Origin: Saccharopolyspora aridisoli
GTDB lineage: Bacteria; Actinomycetota; Actinomycetes; Mycobacteriales; Pseudonocardiaceae
Reading direction: 5' to 3'
Length of the DNA stretch: 64,000 bases
NCBI RefSeq assembly: GCF_004348445.1
Contig: NZ_SMKV01000002.1
Location: forward strand, 186,001-250,000
In this document: positions 57,420 through 64,000 of the stretch, piece by piece
How the letters are laid out: each line of letters starts with the position of its first letter
Numbering within the stretch: the stretch's first letter is position 1
Program-made: the position numbers and the translations under genes
Notes under the pieces: model-generated
Seen by the model: the letters and a program-made list of their open reading frames with translations, nothing else
Databases searched by the model: none
Told to the model about the DNA's origin: nothing

Positions 57420-58520
57420 TCAATCCGCCGAGAACCGTACTCCGTTCGGCGGGAGCTCGACGCCCGGCCAGACCCGGATCCCGGCCAGCAGCTCGCAGTC
57501 GGCACCGACCGTCGCGCCGTCACCGATCACCACGTCGCGCAGCACGGCCCCGGCGCCCACCCGAGCACCGGCTCCCACCACGCAGCGCTCCACGACCGCG
57601 CCGTCCTCGACCACCACGCCCTCGAAGAGCACCGAGGCGCTGACGTGGGCATGGGAACCTACCTCGCAGTTCTCCCCCACGGTGCTTCCCGCGTCGACGA
57701 CCGCGTCCTCGGCGACCTCCGCGCCGGCGAGCACCAGCGCCTGCCCGGTCGGGCCGGGCAGCGCGTCGGACGGGGCGTTGCCCAGGACGAGGTCCGCGCT
57801 GCCGCGCACGAACGCGGCAGGGGTTCCCATGTCCAGCCAGTACGACGCATCGACGTAGCCCTGCACACGGGCTCCCGAGGCGAGCAGTTCGGGGAAGGTC
57901 TCGCGCTCGACCGACACCGGTCTGCCGGTGGGGATGCCTTCGATCACCTCTCTTCGGAAGACGTAGCAACCCGCGTTGATCTGGTCGACCGGCGGGTTCT
58001 CGGTCTTCTCCAGGAAGTCGGTGACCCGCCCGTCGGCGTTGGTGGGCACGCAGCCGAAGCGGCGCGGATCGTCGACCTTCACCAGGTGCAGGGTGACGTC
58101 GGCGGCCGTGTCGCGGTGCGTGTCGAGCAGCTCGGCGAGGTCGACGCCGGAGAGGATGTCGCCGTTGAACACCAGCACGTCGTCGGCGGTCAGCCGGTCG
58201 GCGACGTTGCGGATCGCGCCCGCGGTGTCCAGCGGCTCGGACTCCACCACGTACTCGACGTGCAGGCCGAGGTCGGAGCCATCACCGAAGTGCTCCTCGA
58301 AGACCTCCGCCTTGTAGGACGTGCCGAGGACCACGTGCTCGATGCCGATCGCGCGGATCCGGGACAGCAGGTGGCGCAGGAACGGCACCCCGGCGGTCGG
58401 CAACATCGGCTTCGGTGCGGACAAGGTCAAAGGCCGGAGCCGGACCCCCCGACCGCCCACCAGCACGACCGCTTCCGCCTTCGGACGCGGTTCGGCCGGG
58501 GTCTGCGCATCCGCGGACAT
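57420..58520 (-). CDS. Mannose-1-phosphate guanylyltransferase / NDP-sugar pyrophosphorylase
   Basis: 366 residues. Nucleotidyltransferase N-domain with LVGGRGVRLRPLT, KPMLP and VFNGDILSGVD, then a left-handed beta-helix (about 260-360: GSTVGENCEVGSHAHVS; GAGARVGAGAVLRDVVIGDGA). Equivalent to mycobacterial ManC (Rv3264c), making GDP-mannose from the product of manB. ATG 58520 follows GGAGGACG. Confidence 0.92.
   Translation of the reverse strand: MSADAQTPAEPRPKAEAVVLVGGRGVRLRPLTLSAPKPMLPTAGVPFLRHLLSRIRAIGIEHVVLGTSYKAEVFEEHFGDGSDLGLHVEYVVESEPLDTAGAIRNVADRLTADDVLVFNGDILSGVDLAELLDTHRDTAADVTLHLVKVDDPRRFGCVPTNADGRVTDFLEKTENPPVDQINAGCYVFRREVIEGIPTGRPVSVERETFPELLASGARVQGYVDASYWLDMGTPAAFVRGSADLVLGNAPSDALPGPTGQALVLAGAEVAEDAVVDAGSTVGENCEVGSHAHVSASVLFEGVVVEDGAVVERCVVGAGARVGAGAVLRDVVIGDGATVGADCELLAGIRVWPGVELPPNGVRFSAD
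57651..57670 (-). repeat. Dispersed motif copy inside the manC-like gene
   Basis: ATGGGAACCTACCTCGCAGT, one base from the copy in the M20 gene (5301-5320). The coding strand gives EVGSHA, in the same frame as the M20 copy's EEGSHA. Confidence 0.6.
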
Positions 58521-58704
58521 CGGCGTCGTCCTCCTCTACCTGACCTAGATCAATGACGAAAACCCATTGGGGGGAATACTCTGGCAGTGGCAACGGCATA
58601 ATGACACTGGGCCCGTGCCCGATGGCCGTGCCCGGTTCAACGCCACACCTGGTTCGTTGCCAGGTTCGGCACCACCGACTGCGAACGACTGAGAGGGCAT
58701 CCAC

Positions 58705-59073
58705 ATGGACCCGCGCCTCCGAGCCGACGAAGCACTTGCTCGCGCGCGGGCACGCGGCGCGTTCGTCGTCACACCGGACAACGCCACGTCACCGATGGAC
58801 GCGGCGAACACCGTGCGGATTCCGCGCGACATCGTCAACAGCGCGGGCGCCGACACCGACACGAACATGCTGCCCGCCGCAGGTCAGCAGATGCAGGCGC
58901 AGCAGCAACCGCAGTTCCCGACCGTCGACCCGCACACCGGGTGGCCGACCGAGGACTACGGGCAGCCGCAGCACGGCATGCCGCCCAACCCGTACCAGTC
59001 GCAGCGCGGCCCGAACGAGTTCGGACCGCTCGGGTCGTCGCAGCCGACGCAGCAGTACCCGCAGCAGTACTAG
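58705..59073 (+). CDS. Conserved Gln/Pro-rich hypothetical protein
   Basis: 122 residues from ATG 58705 with GAGAGGG upstream. A folded-looking N-terminus (MDPRLRADEALARARARGAF; FVVTPDNATSPMDAANTVRI) is followed by a disordered tail rich in Gln, Pro and Gly (QPTQQYPQQY at the end). I do not recognise it beyond similarity to unnamed proteins at this locus in Pseudonocardiaceae. It converges on wbbL with 4 bp between stops. Confidence 0.75.
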   Translation: MDPRLRADEALARARARGAFVVTPDNATSPMDAANTVRIPRDIVNSAGADTDTNMLPAAGQQMQAQQQPQFPTVDPHTGWPTEDYGQPQHGMPPNPYQSQRGPNEFGPLGSSQPTQQYPQQY

Positions 59074-59077
59074 ACGA

Positions 59078-59938
59078 TCAGCGCGCCTGGATCTTGGCGC
59101 GCGCGGTCAGGCCGAGCTTCAGCGCGAGGCGCAGCGGCGCCCACTTCAGGCCCTGGTACCGGTCGGCGAGGTAGCGGTAGGCGGAGCGGTGGTGCTCGGT
59201 GAGCATCCTCTTGGACACCTGCGAGGTCGAGGCGCCACCGATGTGCATGATCTCTGCGCTCGGCACGTAGACGTTGAGCCAGCCGGCCTTGCCCAGCCGG
59301 TCGCCGAGGTCGACGTCCTCGAAGTACATGAAGTAGCGCGGGTCGAACCCGTCGATGGAGTCGAACGCCTCGCGCCGCATCAGCAAGCAAGATCCCGACA
59401 GCCATCCGGCGGTGCGTTCACCACTCCTGGAGTCCGACTGGCGGTAAGCGCGCGACCAGGGGTTCCCCGGCCAGACCTTGACGAACAGCGCGTGCCCGAC
59501 ACCGCGCCCGATCGACGGCAGCAGCCGTGCGGAGGGGTAGACCTGCCCGGTGGGCTCGGTGATCAGCGGGCCGAAAGCGCCACCGCGCGGCCAGCGCCCG
59601 GCCGCCGCGATCAGCTCGTCGAGGGACCCCGCGCCCCACTCCAGGTCGGGATTTGCGATGACCACCCAGCCGTACTCCGGACCGAGCGCGGCGACTCCGC
59701 GGTTGGCTCCCCCGCCGTATCCGAGGTTGCCGCCGGTCGGCACGAAGTCGACGTTCGCGTGCTGCTGCGCTGCCTGCTGCGGTGCGCCGTCCTTCGAACC
59801 GTTGTCGGCGAGGATCACGCGGACCGGGCGCTCGGTGGCCTTGTCCAGGGTGTCGATGAAGCGCTGCAACGTTTCGCCGGGCGAGTAGGTCACGGTGACG
59901 ACGGCGAGTTCGTCGCCGTAGGTGCGCGCGTTGGTCAC
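59078..59938 (-). CDS. wbbL: WbbL-like rhamnosyltransferase (GT2)
   Basis: 286 residues from GTG. GT-A fold: ADNGSKDG, GGNLGYGGGANRG, ANPDLEWG and YFMYFEDVDLGDR. The order wbbL next to manC (Rv3265c-Rv3264c) matches mycobacteria, where WbbL adds L-rhamnose to GlcNAc-PP-decaprenol in arabinogalactan linkage. Here a small gene intervenes and rmlD is not adjacent. Confidence 0.88.
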   Translation of the reverse strand: MTNARTYGDELAVVTVTYSPGETLQRFIDTLDKATERPVRVILADNGSKDGAPQQAAQQHANVDFVPTGGNLGYGGGANRGVAALGPEYGWVVIANPDLEWGAGSLDELIAAAGRWPRGGAFGPLITEPTGQVYPSARLLPSIGRGVGHALFVKVWPGNPWSRAYRQSDSRSGERTAGWLSGSCLLMRREAFDSIDGFDPRYFMYFEDVDLGDRLGKAGWLNVYVPSAEIMHIGGASTSQVSKRMLTEHHRSAYRYLADRYQGLKWAPLRLALKLGLTARAKIQAR

Positions 59939-59974
59939 GTCGTCACATTCTGCTGCAACGCGGTCGCCAACGGA

Positions 59975-61123
59975 TCAGCGGGTGCTGGCGTGGTGGGCGC
60001 GCGCGTACGCCTCGCGGTGCTGGGTCGCGCAGGCGCCCCAGGTGAACTCCTTGGCCCGCAGTTGCGCGGCAGCGACCAGGGCCGAGCGGCGAGCCGGGTC
60101 GTCGAGGAGTTCGCGCAGGCCGGCGGCGATGTCGGTGGGCCGGACGCCGCAGTAGGCGACTGCGTCACCGCCGACCTCCGGCAGGCTCAGCCTGCGGGTG
60201 GTCAGCACCGGTGCCCCGCAGGCCATCGCCTCCAGGACCGGCAGGCCGAAGCCCTCACCGAGGCTCGGGTAGGCGACCAACCGCGCGCCGCCGAGGAATC
60301 CGGCGAGCTCGCCGAACGGCAAGTACCCGGCCCTGATCACCCGGATCCGATGCGGCACCGATTCCAGCGCCCGCTCGACCTTGGTGTCCCACCCGGGCTG
60401 CCCGGCGAGCACCAGCGCGGGAGCCTCGTCGCGGCGTCCCTGGCAGGCCTGCGTGAAGGCCCGGATGAGCGCGGGAACGTTCTTGCGCGGTTCGAGGGCA
60501 CCGAGGAACGCGACGTAGGGCTGGTCGAAGAGGTTCAAGCGGTCGCGCACGACCTCGACCTCCTCGGGCGTCGGCGGGTGGAACCGGTCCGGGTCGACGC
60601 CGTGGTAGCTCACCGCCATGCGGTTGCGGTCCGCCCCGACGGTGCGCGCCAGCTCTGTCGCGGTGGCCTGGCTGGGCACCACGCAGACCTCGGCGCGGCG
60701 CAGCGCGGCTCTCGTCCACGCTCGGAAGAAGCGGGCCTTGACCGGCGAGTGCACGCGGCGGTTGGTGAAGAACGTGGCGTCGTGCAGGGTCACCACCGAC
60801 GCGGCGGGGTTGGCCAGCGGCGTCGTGTAGTGCGGCGAGTGCAGCACGTCGACACCGAGCTTGTTGACCAGCACCGGCAGCGTCGTCTGCTCCCACGTCA
60901 ACCGCGCCGTCCGGGTCGCGACCGCCTCGGCGGCCGGGATGGTCCTCGAGTTCGGCGCGAGGGTCGCGTAGAGCGCGGCGTCGCGCGGCTGGCACACCAC
61001 GGTGACCCGCGCGCCGTCCGCATCCAGGGCGGCGAGCAGGGAATCGACGTACCGTCCGACGCCGCCTCGGTCCGCGGGGACCGCGGTGGCGTCGATCAGG
61101 ATGTGCGGTTCACCTCTGTGCAC
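59975..61123 (-). CDS. GT4-family glycosyltransferase
   Basis: 382 residues from GTG 61123 (VHRGEPHILIDATAVPADRGGVGRY, start read in part); no clear ribosome site. The GT-B donor-site motif YPSLGEGFGLPVLEAMACG is present near residue 280. Typical of mannosyl- or other hexosyltransferases. Paired in tandem with the next GT4 gene. Confidence 0.9.
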   Translation of the reverse strand: MHRGEPHILIDATAVPADRGGVGRYVDSLLAALDADGARVTVVCQPRDAALYATLAPNSRTIPAAEAVATRTARLTWEQTTLPVLVNKLGVDVLHSPHYTTPLANPAASVVTLHDATFFTNRRVHSPVKARFFRAWTRAALRRAEVCVVPSQATATELARTVGADRNRMAVSYHGVDPDRFHPPTPEEVEVVRDRLNLFDQPYVAFLGALEPRKNVPALIRAFTQACQGRRDEAPALVLAGQPGWDTKVERALESVPHRIRVIRAGYLPFGELAGFLGGARLVAYPSLGEGFGLPVLEAMACGAPVLTTRRLSLPEVGGDAVAYCGVRPTDIAAGLRELLDDPARRSALVAAAQLRAKEFTWGACATQHREAYARAHHASTR

Positions 61124-61201
61124 CAGAAAAGAGTACGGCGAAGGTTCACGGCTTCGTGCCAAGTACGTGAAAAACGTGGGAGCGAGGGCCAACCGCTGTG
61201 A

Positions 61202-61270
61202 GCGAGGGAACCTCTCGGTCACCGTTCCCCGGCTCGCGAGCGTCGGTCCGGGCGTGAGGAGGGGAACCTT
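61202..61270 (-). repeat. Two dispersed-motif copies between the GT4 genes
   Basis: GCGAGGGAACCTCTCGGTCA at 61202-61221, then GGGGAACCTTTCAGCCACCG at 61261-61280, the second running into the GT4 stop region. Between them CCGTTCCCCGGCTCGCG (61222-61240) is partly complementary to the first copy, so a hairpin is possible. Confidence 0.6.
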
Positions 61271-62362
61271 TCAGCCACCGACGAGGTCGCGGTGCAGTTC
61301 CCAGATGTCGAGGGCTGCTCGTTCCCAGGTGAACTCGGCCGCCCTGCGCCGCCCGGCTGCGGCGAGGTCCGCCCTGAGCTGCGGGTCGTCGGCGATGCGG
61401 CGCAGCGCGGCCGCCATCGCGCACGGGTCGGCTCGGGGAACTTCCACCCCCGCACCGCCGGCGACCTCCGACAGGGCTGGGGCGTCGGAGTGGACGACCG
61501 GGAGGCCGAGCGCCATCGCTTCGACCAGCGGCAGGCCGAAGCCCTCGGCGAGGCTCGGCGCGACCAGGGCCGTGGCGCCGCGCAGCAGCGAGGAGAGCTC
61601 GGCGTCGGTGATGTCGGTGAGCACCCGCAGGCGGCGATACCCGGCGTCGGCCGCGAGCTCGGGCAGGTCGAGGTCTCCCCAGCCGGGGCGGCCGACGATC
61701 AGCAGAGGGATGTCGGGAGCGTTCGGTTCGGCGAGAGCCCTGATGAGGTGCTGGTAGCCCTTGCGCGGCTCGATGGTGCCGATCGCCAGCAGGTACTCCG
61801 CCGGCGGATCGAGACGGGTGGCGGGTGCCGGTTCGGCCAGCAGAGCGGGGGACACCCCCTCAGCGACCACCTGTGGCTCCGAGGTGAGCGGAACTCGACC
61901 CGCCAGATCTTGCGCGATCGCGCGGGTGGGCACCACCAGGGCGTCCGCGTGACCGGTGGCTCTGGTGATCATGCGCCGGTGCCAGGCGACTCCGCGCGGG
62001 GTGAGGGTTTCCGGGTGGGTCCAGGCGACGGTGTCGTGCACGGTGACGACCAGGCCGCGCCCGCGTCGGCGGGGCGGGGCGAGCGGCGTCATCGCGTGCA
62101 CGGTGTCGCCGCCCGGCCAGAGCGGCAGACCGCGCTCCCACGCGGCGATCAGCGCACGTCGCGGCAGCGGCAGCACGCGGGGTCCCGCGACGCCGGGGAC
62201 GCGGGCCTCCTCGGGGTCGCCGGTGCGGCTGATCGCGCTGGTCACCGTCCAGCCGTCGGGTGTGGTGGCGGCGAGAGCGCGCAGCAGTTCCCGGGTGTAG
62301 CGGCCGGTGCCGCCGGGGACCGGGGCCAGCAGCTGCTCGGCGATGGCAACCAGCTCGGGCAC
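61271..62362 (-). CDS. GT4-family glycosyltransferase
   Basis: 363 residues from GTG 62362 (VPELVAIAEQLLAPVPGGTGRY). N-terminal GT-B domain with VVTVHDTVAWTHPE, then YLLAIGTIEPRKG and APSLAEGFGLPLVEAMALG. Close in type to its neighbour at 59975-61123, probably an ancient duplication. The acceptor is unknown. Confidence 0.9.
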   Translation of the reverse strand: MPELVAIAEQLLAPVPGGTGRYTRELLRALAATTPDGWTVTSAISRTGDPEEARVPGVAGPRVLPLPRRALIAAWERGLPLWPGGDTVHAMTPLAPPRRRGRGLVVTVHDTVAWTHPETLTPRGVAWHRRMITRATGHADALVVPTRAIAQDLAGRVPLTSEPQVVAEGVSPALLAEPAPATRLDPPAEYLLAIGTIEPRKGYQHLIRALAEPNAPDIPLLIVGRPGWGDLDLPELAADAGYRRLRVLTDITDAELSSLLRGATALVAPSLAEGFGLPLVEAMALGLPVVHSDAPALSEVAGGAGVEVPRADPCAMAAALRRIADDPQLRADLAAAGRRRAAEFTWERAALDIWELHRDLVGG

Positions 62363-62418
62363 GCGCTCAGCTTCGCACGCGCTGGGAACCCGCCGATGCG
62401 TGACGCTAGGTTTCCCCG

Positions 62419-63339
62419 GTGACATCAGAACGGGTGCGCACCACGGTCATCGTGATCACGTGGCGCGGCCGCGCCCACATCGACGCCTGCCTGGAGGCAT
62501 TGGCCGCCCAGTCGCGCGCGCACCGGACGCTGGTGGTGGACAACGCCTCCGATGACGGCACTGCCGAACTGCTCGCCGCCCATCCCGAGGTCGAGGTGCT
62601 GCGGCTGTCTCGCAACGTCGGCTACGCGGGTGGCCTGGCCGCCGCACTGCCTGAGGTGAACACGCCCTTCGTCGCCTGGCTCAACGACGACGCCGCCCCG
62701 TCCGCGACCTGGCTGGAGGTGGTGGAGGGGAACCTTCCTCCCACCGCGACCGCGGCGGCGGCCACATCGGTGCTGCTGTCGCCGGAGGGTGGTGTGCAGT
62801 CGACGGGGGTGCGGCTGACTGCTGACGGGCACGGCGCGGACGCGACCGCCACCGACGCGGTCTTCGGGTTCTGCGGTGGGGCGGCGTTGCTGCGCACTGA
62901 CGTGCTGCGCGAGGTCGGAGGGGTTCCGGCCGAGTTCTTCTGCTACTACGAGGACACCGACACCGCGTGGCGGCTGCGGCTGGCGGGTTTCGACGTGGTG
63001 GGCACGGAGGCGACCGCCGCGCACCTGCACGGGGCCAGCACCCGGCCCGGTTCGGCCCTGTTCCACCGCTGGAACGAGAGGAACCGTCTGCTCACCCTCC
63101 TGCGCTGCGCGCCCGCCGGGGTGGCGGTCCGCGAGCTGGCGAGGTTCGCGGCCATCACGCTGCTCCTGCCGTGGCGCGATGTGCCCCATCGCCCGCCGAA
63201 CCTGCGGTCCGGTCTGCGGCTGCGGGTGTTGGTGGAGGTCTCCTCCCTGCTGCCCGCGACGCTGCGCGCCCGACGTCGGATCGGCCGGATGGCGCGGGTT
63301 TCGCGCCGCGAGGTGTGGGAGACCTGGGCGGGTCGGTGA
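62419..63339 (+). CDS. GT2-family glycosyltransferase, rhamnosyltransferase-like
   Basis: 306 residues from GTG 62419. GT-A motifs VDNASDDGTAELLA, SRNVGYAGGLA, AWLNDDAAPS and CYYEDTDTAWRL. Resembles WbbL-type enzymes. Divergent from the GT4 gene and just upstream of the polyketide synthase on the same strand. An in-frame dispersed-motif copy encodes EGNLPP in the middle. Confidence 0.9.
   Translation: MTSERVRTTVIVITWRGRAHIDACLEALAAQSRAHRTLVVDNASDDGTAELLAAHPEVEVLRLSRNVGYAGGLAAALPEVNTPFVAWLNDDAAPSATWLEVVEGNLPPTATAAAATSVLLSPEGGVQSTGVRLTADGHGADATATDAVFGFCGGAALLRTDVLREVGGVPAEFFCYYEDTDTAWRLRLAGFDVVGTEATAAHLHGASTRPGSALFHRWNERNRLLTLLRCAPAGVAVRELARFAAITLLLPWRDVPHRPPNLRSGLRLRVLVEVSSLLPATLRARRRIGRMARVSRREVWETWAGR
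62727..62743 (+). repeat. Dispersed motif copy inside the GT2 gene
   Basis: GGGGAACCTTCCTCCCA. Here the opposite strand of the motif is the coding strand and gives GNLPP, a third frame relative to the other coding copies. Confidence 0.6.
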
Positions 63340-63395
63340 GCGGACGTCAGTGTTGTGCAAGGCGGTTGTAAGCGGTCTGCACACACTTCGTGGGC

Positions 63396-64000
63396 ATGAC
63401 TACGACTGGAGTTCACCAGCGTTCGATCGCCGTCGTGGGGATATCCTGCCGGCTTCCCGGCGCGACCGATCCCGACCGGCTGTGGGAACTTTTGTGCGGC
63501 GGCGTCGACGCGACCGCGCAAACCCCCGCTGAGCGCTACGACGCGGCGGCGCTGCGTTCCTCCGGGCCCGGCGGTCTCGCCGGTTCCCGGGCCGGGTTCG
63601 TCGACGGGATCGCGGATTTCGACGCCGATTTCTTCGACATGTCCGCCGCCGAGGCCACCGCCCTCGATCCTCAGCAGCGGCTGCTGCTGATGTGCGCGTG
63701 GGAGGCGTTCGAGGACGCCGGGGTCGTCCCGGAGCGGTTGCGCGGATCCCGAACCGGCGTGTTCGTGGGCAACTCCCGGGCTGACTTCTTCGAATCCGCT
63801 CTCCAGAGGGGCCTTTCATCCGCCACGGCGACGCAGCTGGGCAACGTTCGCTCACTGCTGCCCGCGAGGCTGTCGCACTTCTTCGACCTGCGCGGTCCCA
63901 GCGTCGTGGTCGACACCGCGTGCTCGTCGGCGTTGACGGCGGTGCACCAGGCGGTGCAGAGCCTGCGGTCCGGGGAGATCCCGGCGGCGGTGGTCGCCGG
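63396..64000 (+). CDS. Type I polyketide synthase, N-terminal ketosynthase, cut by window edge
   Basis: 201 residues visible from ATG 63396 (MTTTGVHQRSIAVVGISC), open to the end. Ketosynthase domain with the active-site Cys in VVDTACSSALTAVHQA. LDPQQRLLLMCAWEAFEDAG and LRGPS are also typical. Only about ten residues precede the domain, so there is no docking coiled coil or loading domain, and the Cys is intact, not the KSQ form. That suits an iterative or stand-alone synthase more than an internal modular one. The rest of the gene lies outside the window. Confidence 0.93.
   Translation, partial: MTTTGVHQRSIAVVGISCRLPGATDPDRLWELLCGGVDATAQTPAERYDAAALRSSGPGGLAGSRAGFVDGIADFDADFFDMSAAEATALDPQQRLLLMCAWEAFEDAGVVPERLRGSRTGVFVGNSRADFFESALQRGLSSATATQLGNVRSLLPARLSHFFDLRGPSVVVDTACSSALTAVHQAVQSLRSGEIPAAVVA

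Overview
The window is high-GC actinomycete chromosome, most like Saccharopolyspora or a close Pseudonocardiaceae relative. That placement rests on gene order and protein character: tmk-mtrA-mtrB-lpqB-comF-hpf-secA, whiB1 next to pdtaS, fbiA-fbiB, the whiB2/manB/manA block, a nickel superoxide dismutase, GTG and TTG starts, and a type I polyketide synthase. No database search was run. Family names come from motifs read in the translations.

Layout: 1-2.7 kb holds a quinone oxidoreductase cut by the window edge, a CmtR-like metal sensor with its cation exporter, and a methyltransferase gene broken by two frameshifts. 2.8-10.5 kb is a histidine utilisation operon (hutH-hutU-M20 amidohydrolase-hutF-hutI) facing a divergent IclR regulator across a palindromic operator. 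10.5-13.8 kb is an OpuC/ProU-type osmoprotectant ABC transporter. 14-20 kb has a bis-aminopropyl-spermidine-synthase-like protein with an extra C-terminal region, a PAS-GGDEF-EAL protein and malic enzyme. 20.3-24.1 kb has an RmlC-like epimerase, the sodX/sodN pair, a histidine-rich duplicated small protein, a phosphatase, an acetyltransferase and a membrane protein.

24.5-38.7 kb is conserved actinobacterial core: lipid kinase, whiB1 with three CRP-like boxes, pdtaS, a biotinyl carrier protein, the 24-residue ribosomal protein bL37, secA, hpf, comF, lpqB, mtrB, mtrA and tmk. 38.9-44.3 kb holds a large membrane protein with a lipase-type motif, an amino-acid permease and a CDF transporter. 44.4-52.2 kb is a mannose-metabolism and whiB2 block (manA, SIS isomerase, Trm112, manB, DUF3499, metallopeptidase relative, large membrane protein, whiB2). 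52.7-57.4 kb has an M50 protease, coenzyme F420 genes fbiA-fbiB with a Nudix gene, and a HhH-GPD glycosylase. 57.4-64 kb has GDP-mannose pyrophosphorylase, a WbbL-like rhamnosyltransferase, two GT4 enzymes, a second GT2 and the first 200 residues of a polyketide synthase that runs off the window.

The most unusual signal is a short dispersed DNA motif (core GGGAACCTTCCTGTCA and its complement) in about 14 places. It lies between genes, in hairpin pairs, in a 32-bp tandem array, and inside at least five coding sequences in three different reading frames. Other points of note are the three-box whiB1 promoter, a repeated element of about 100 bp in the hpf-secA and mtrA-mtrB gaps, and the extended BpsA-like protein.
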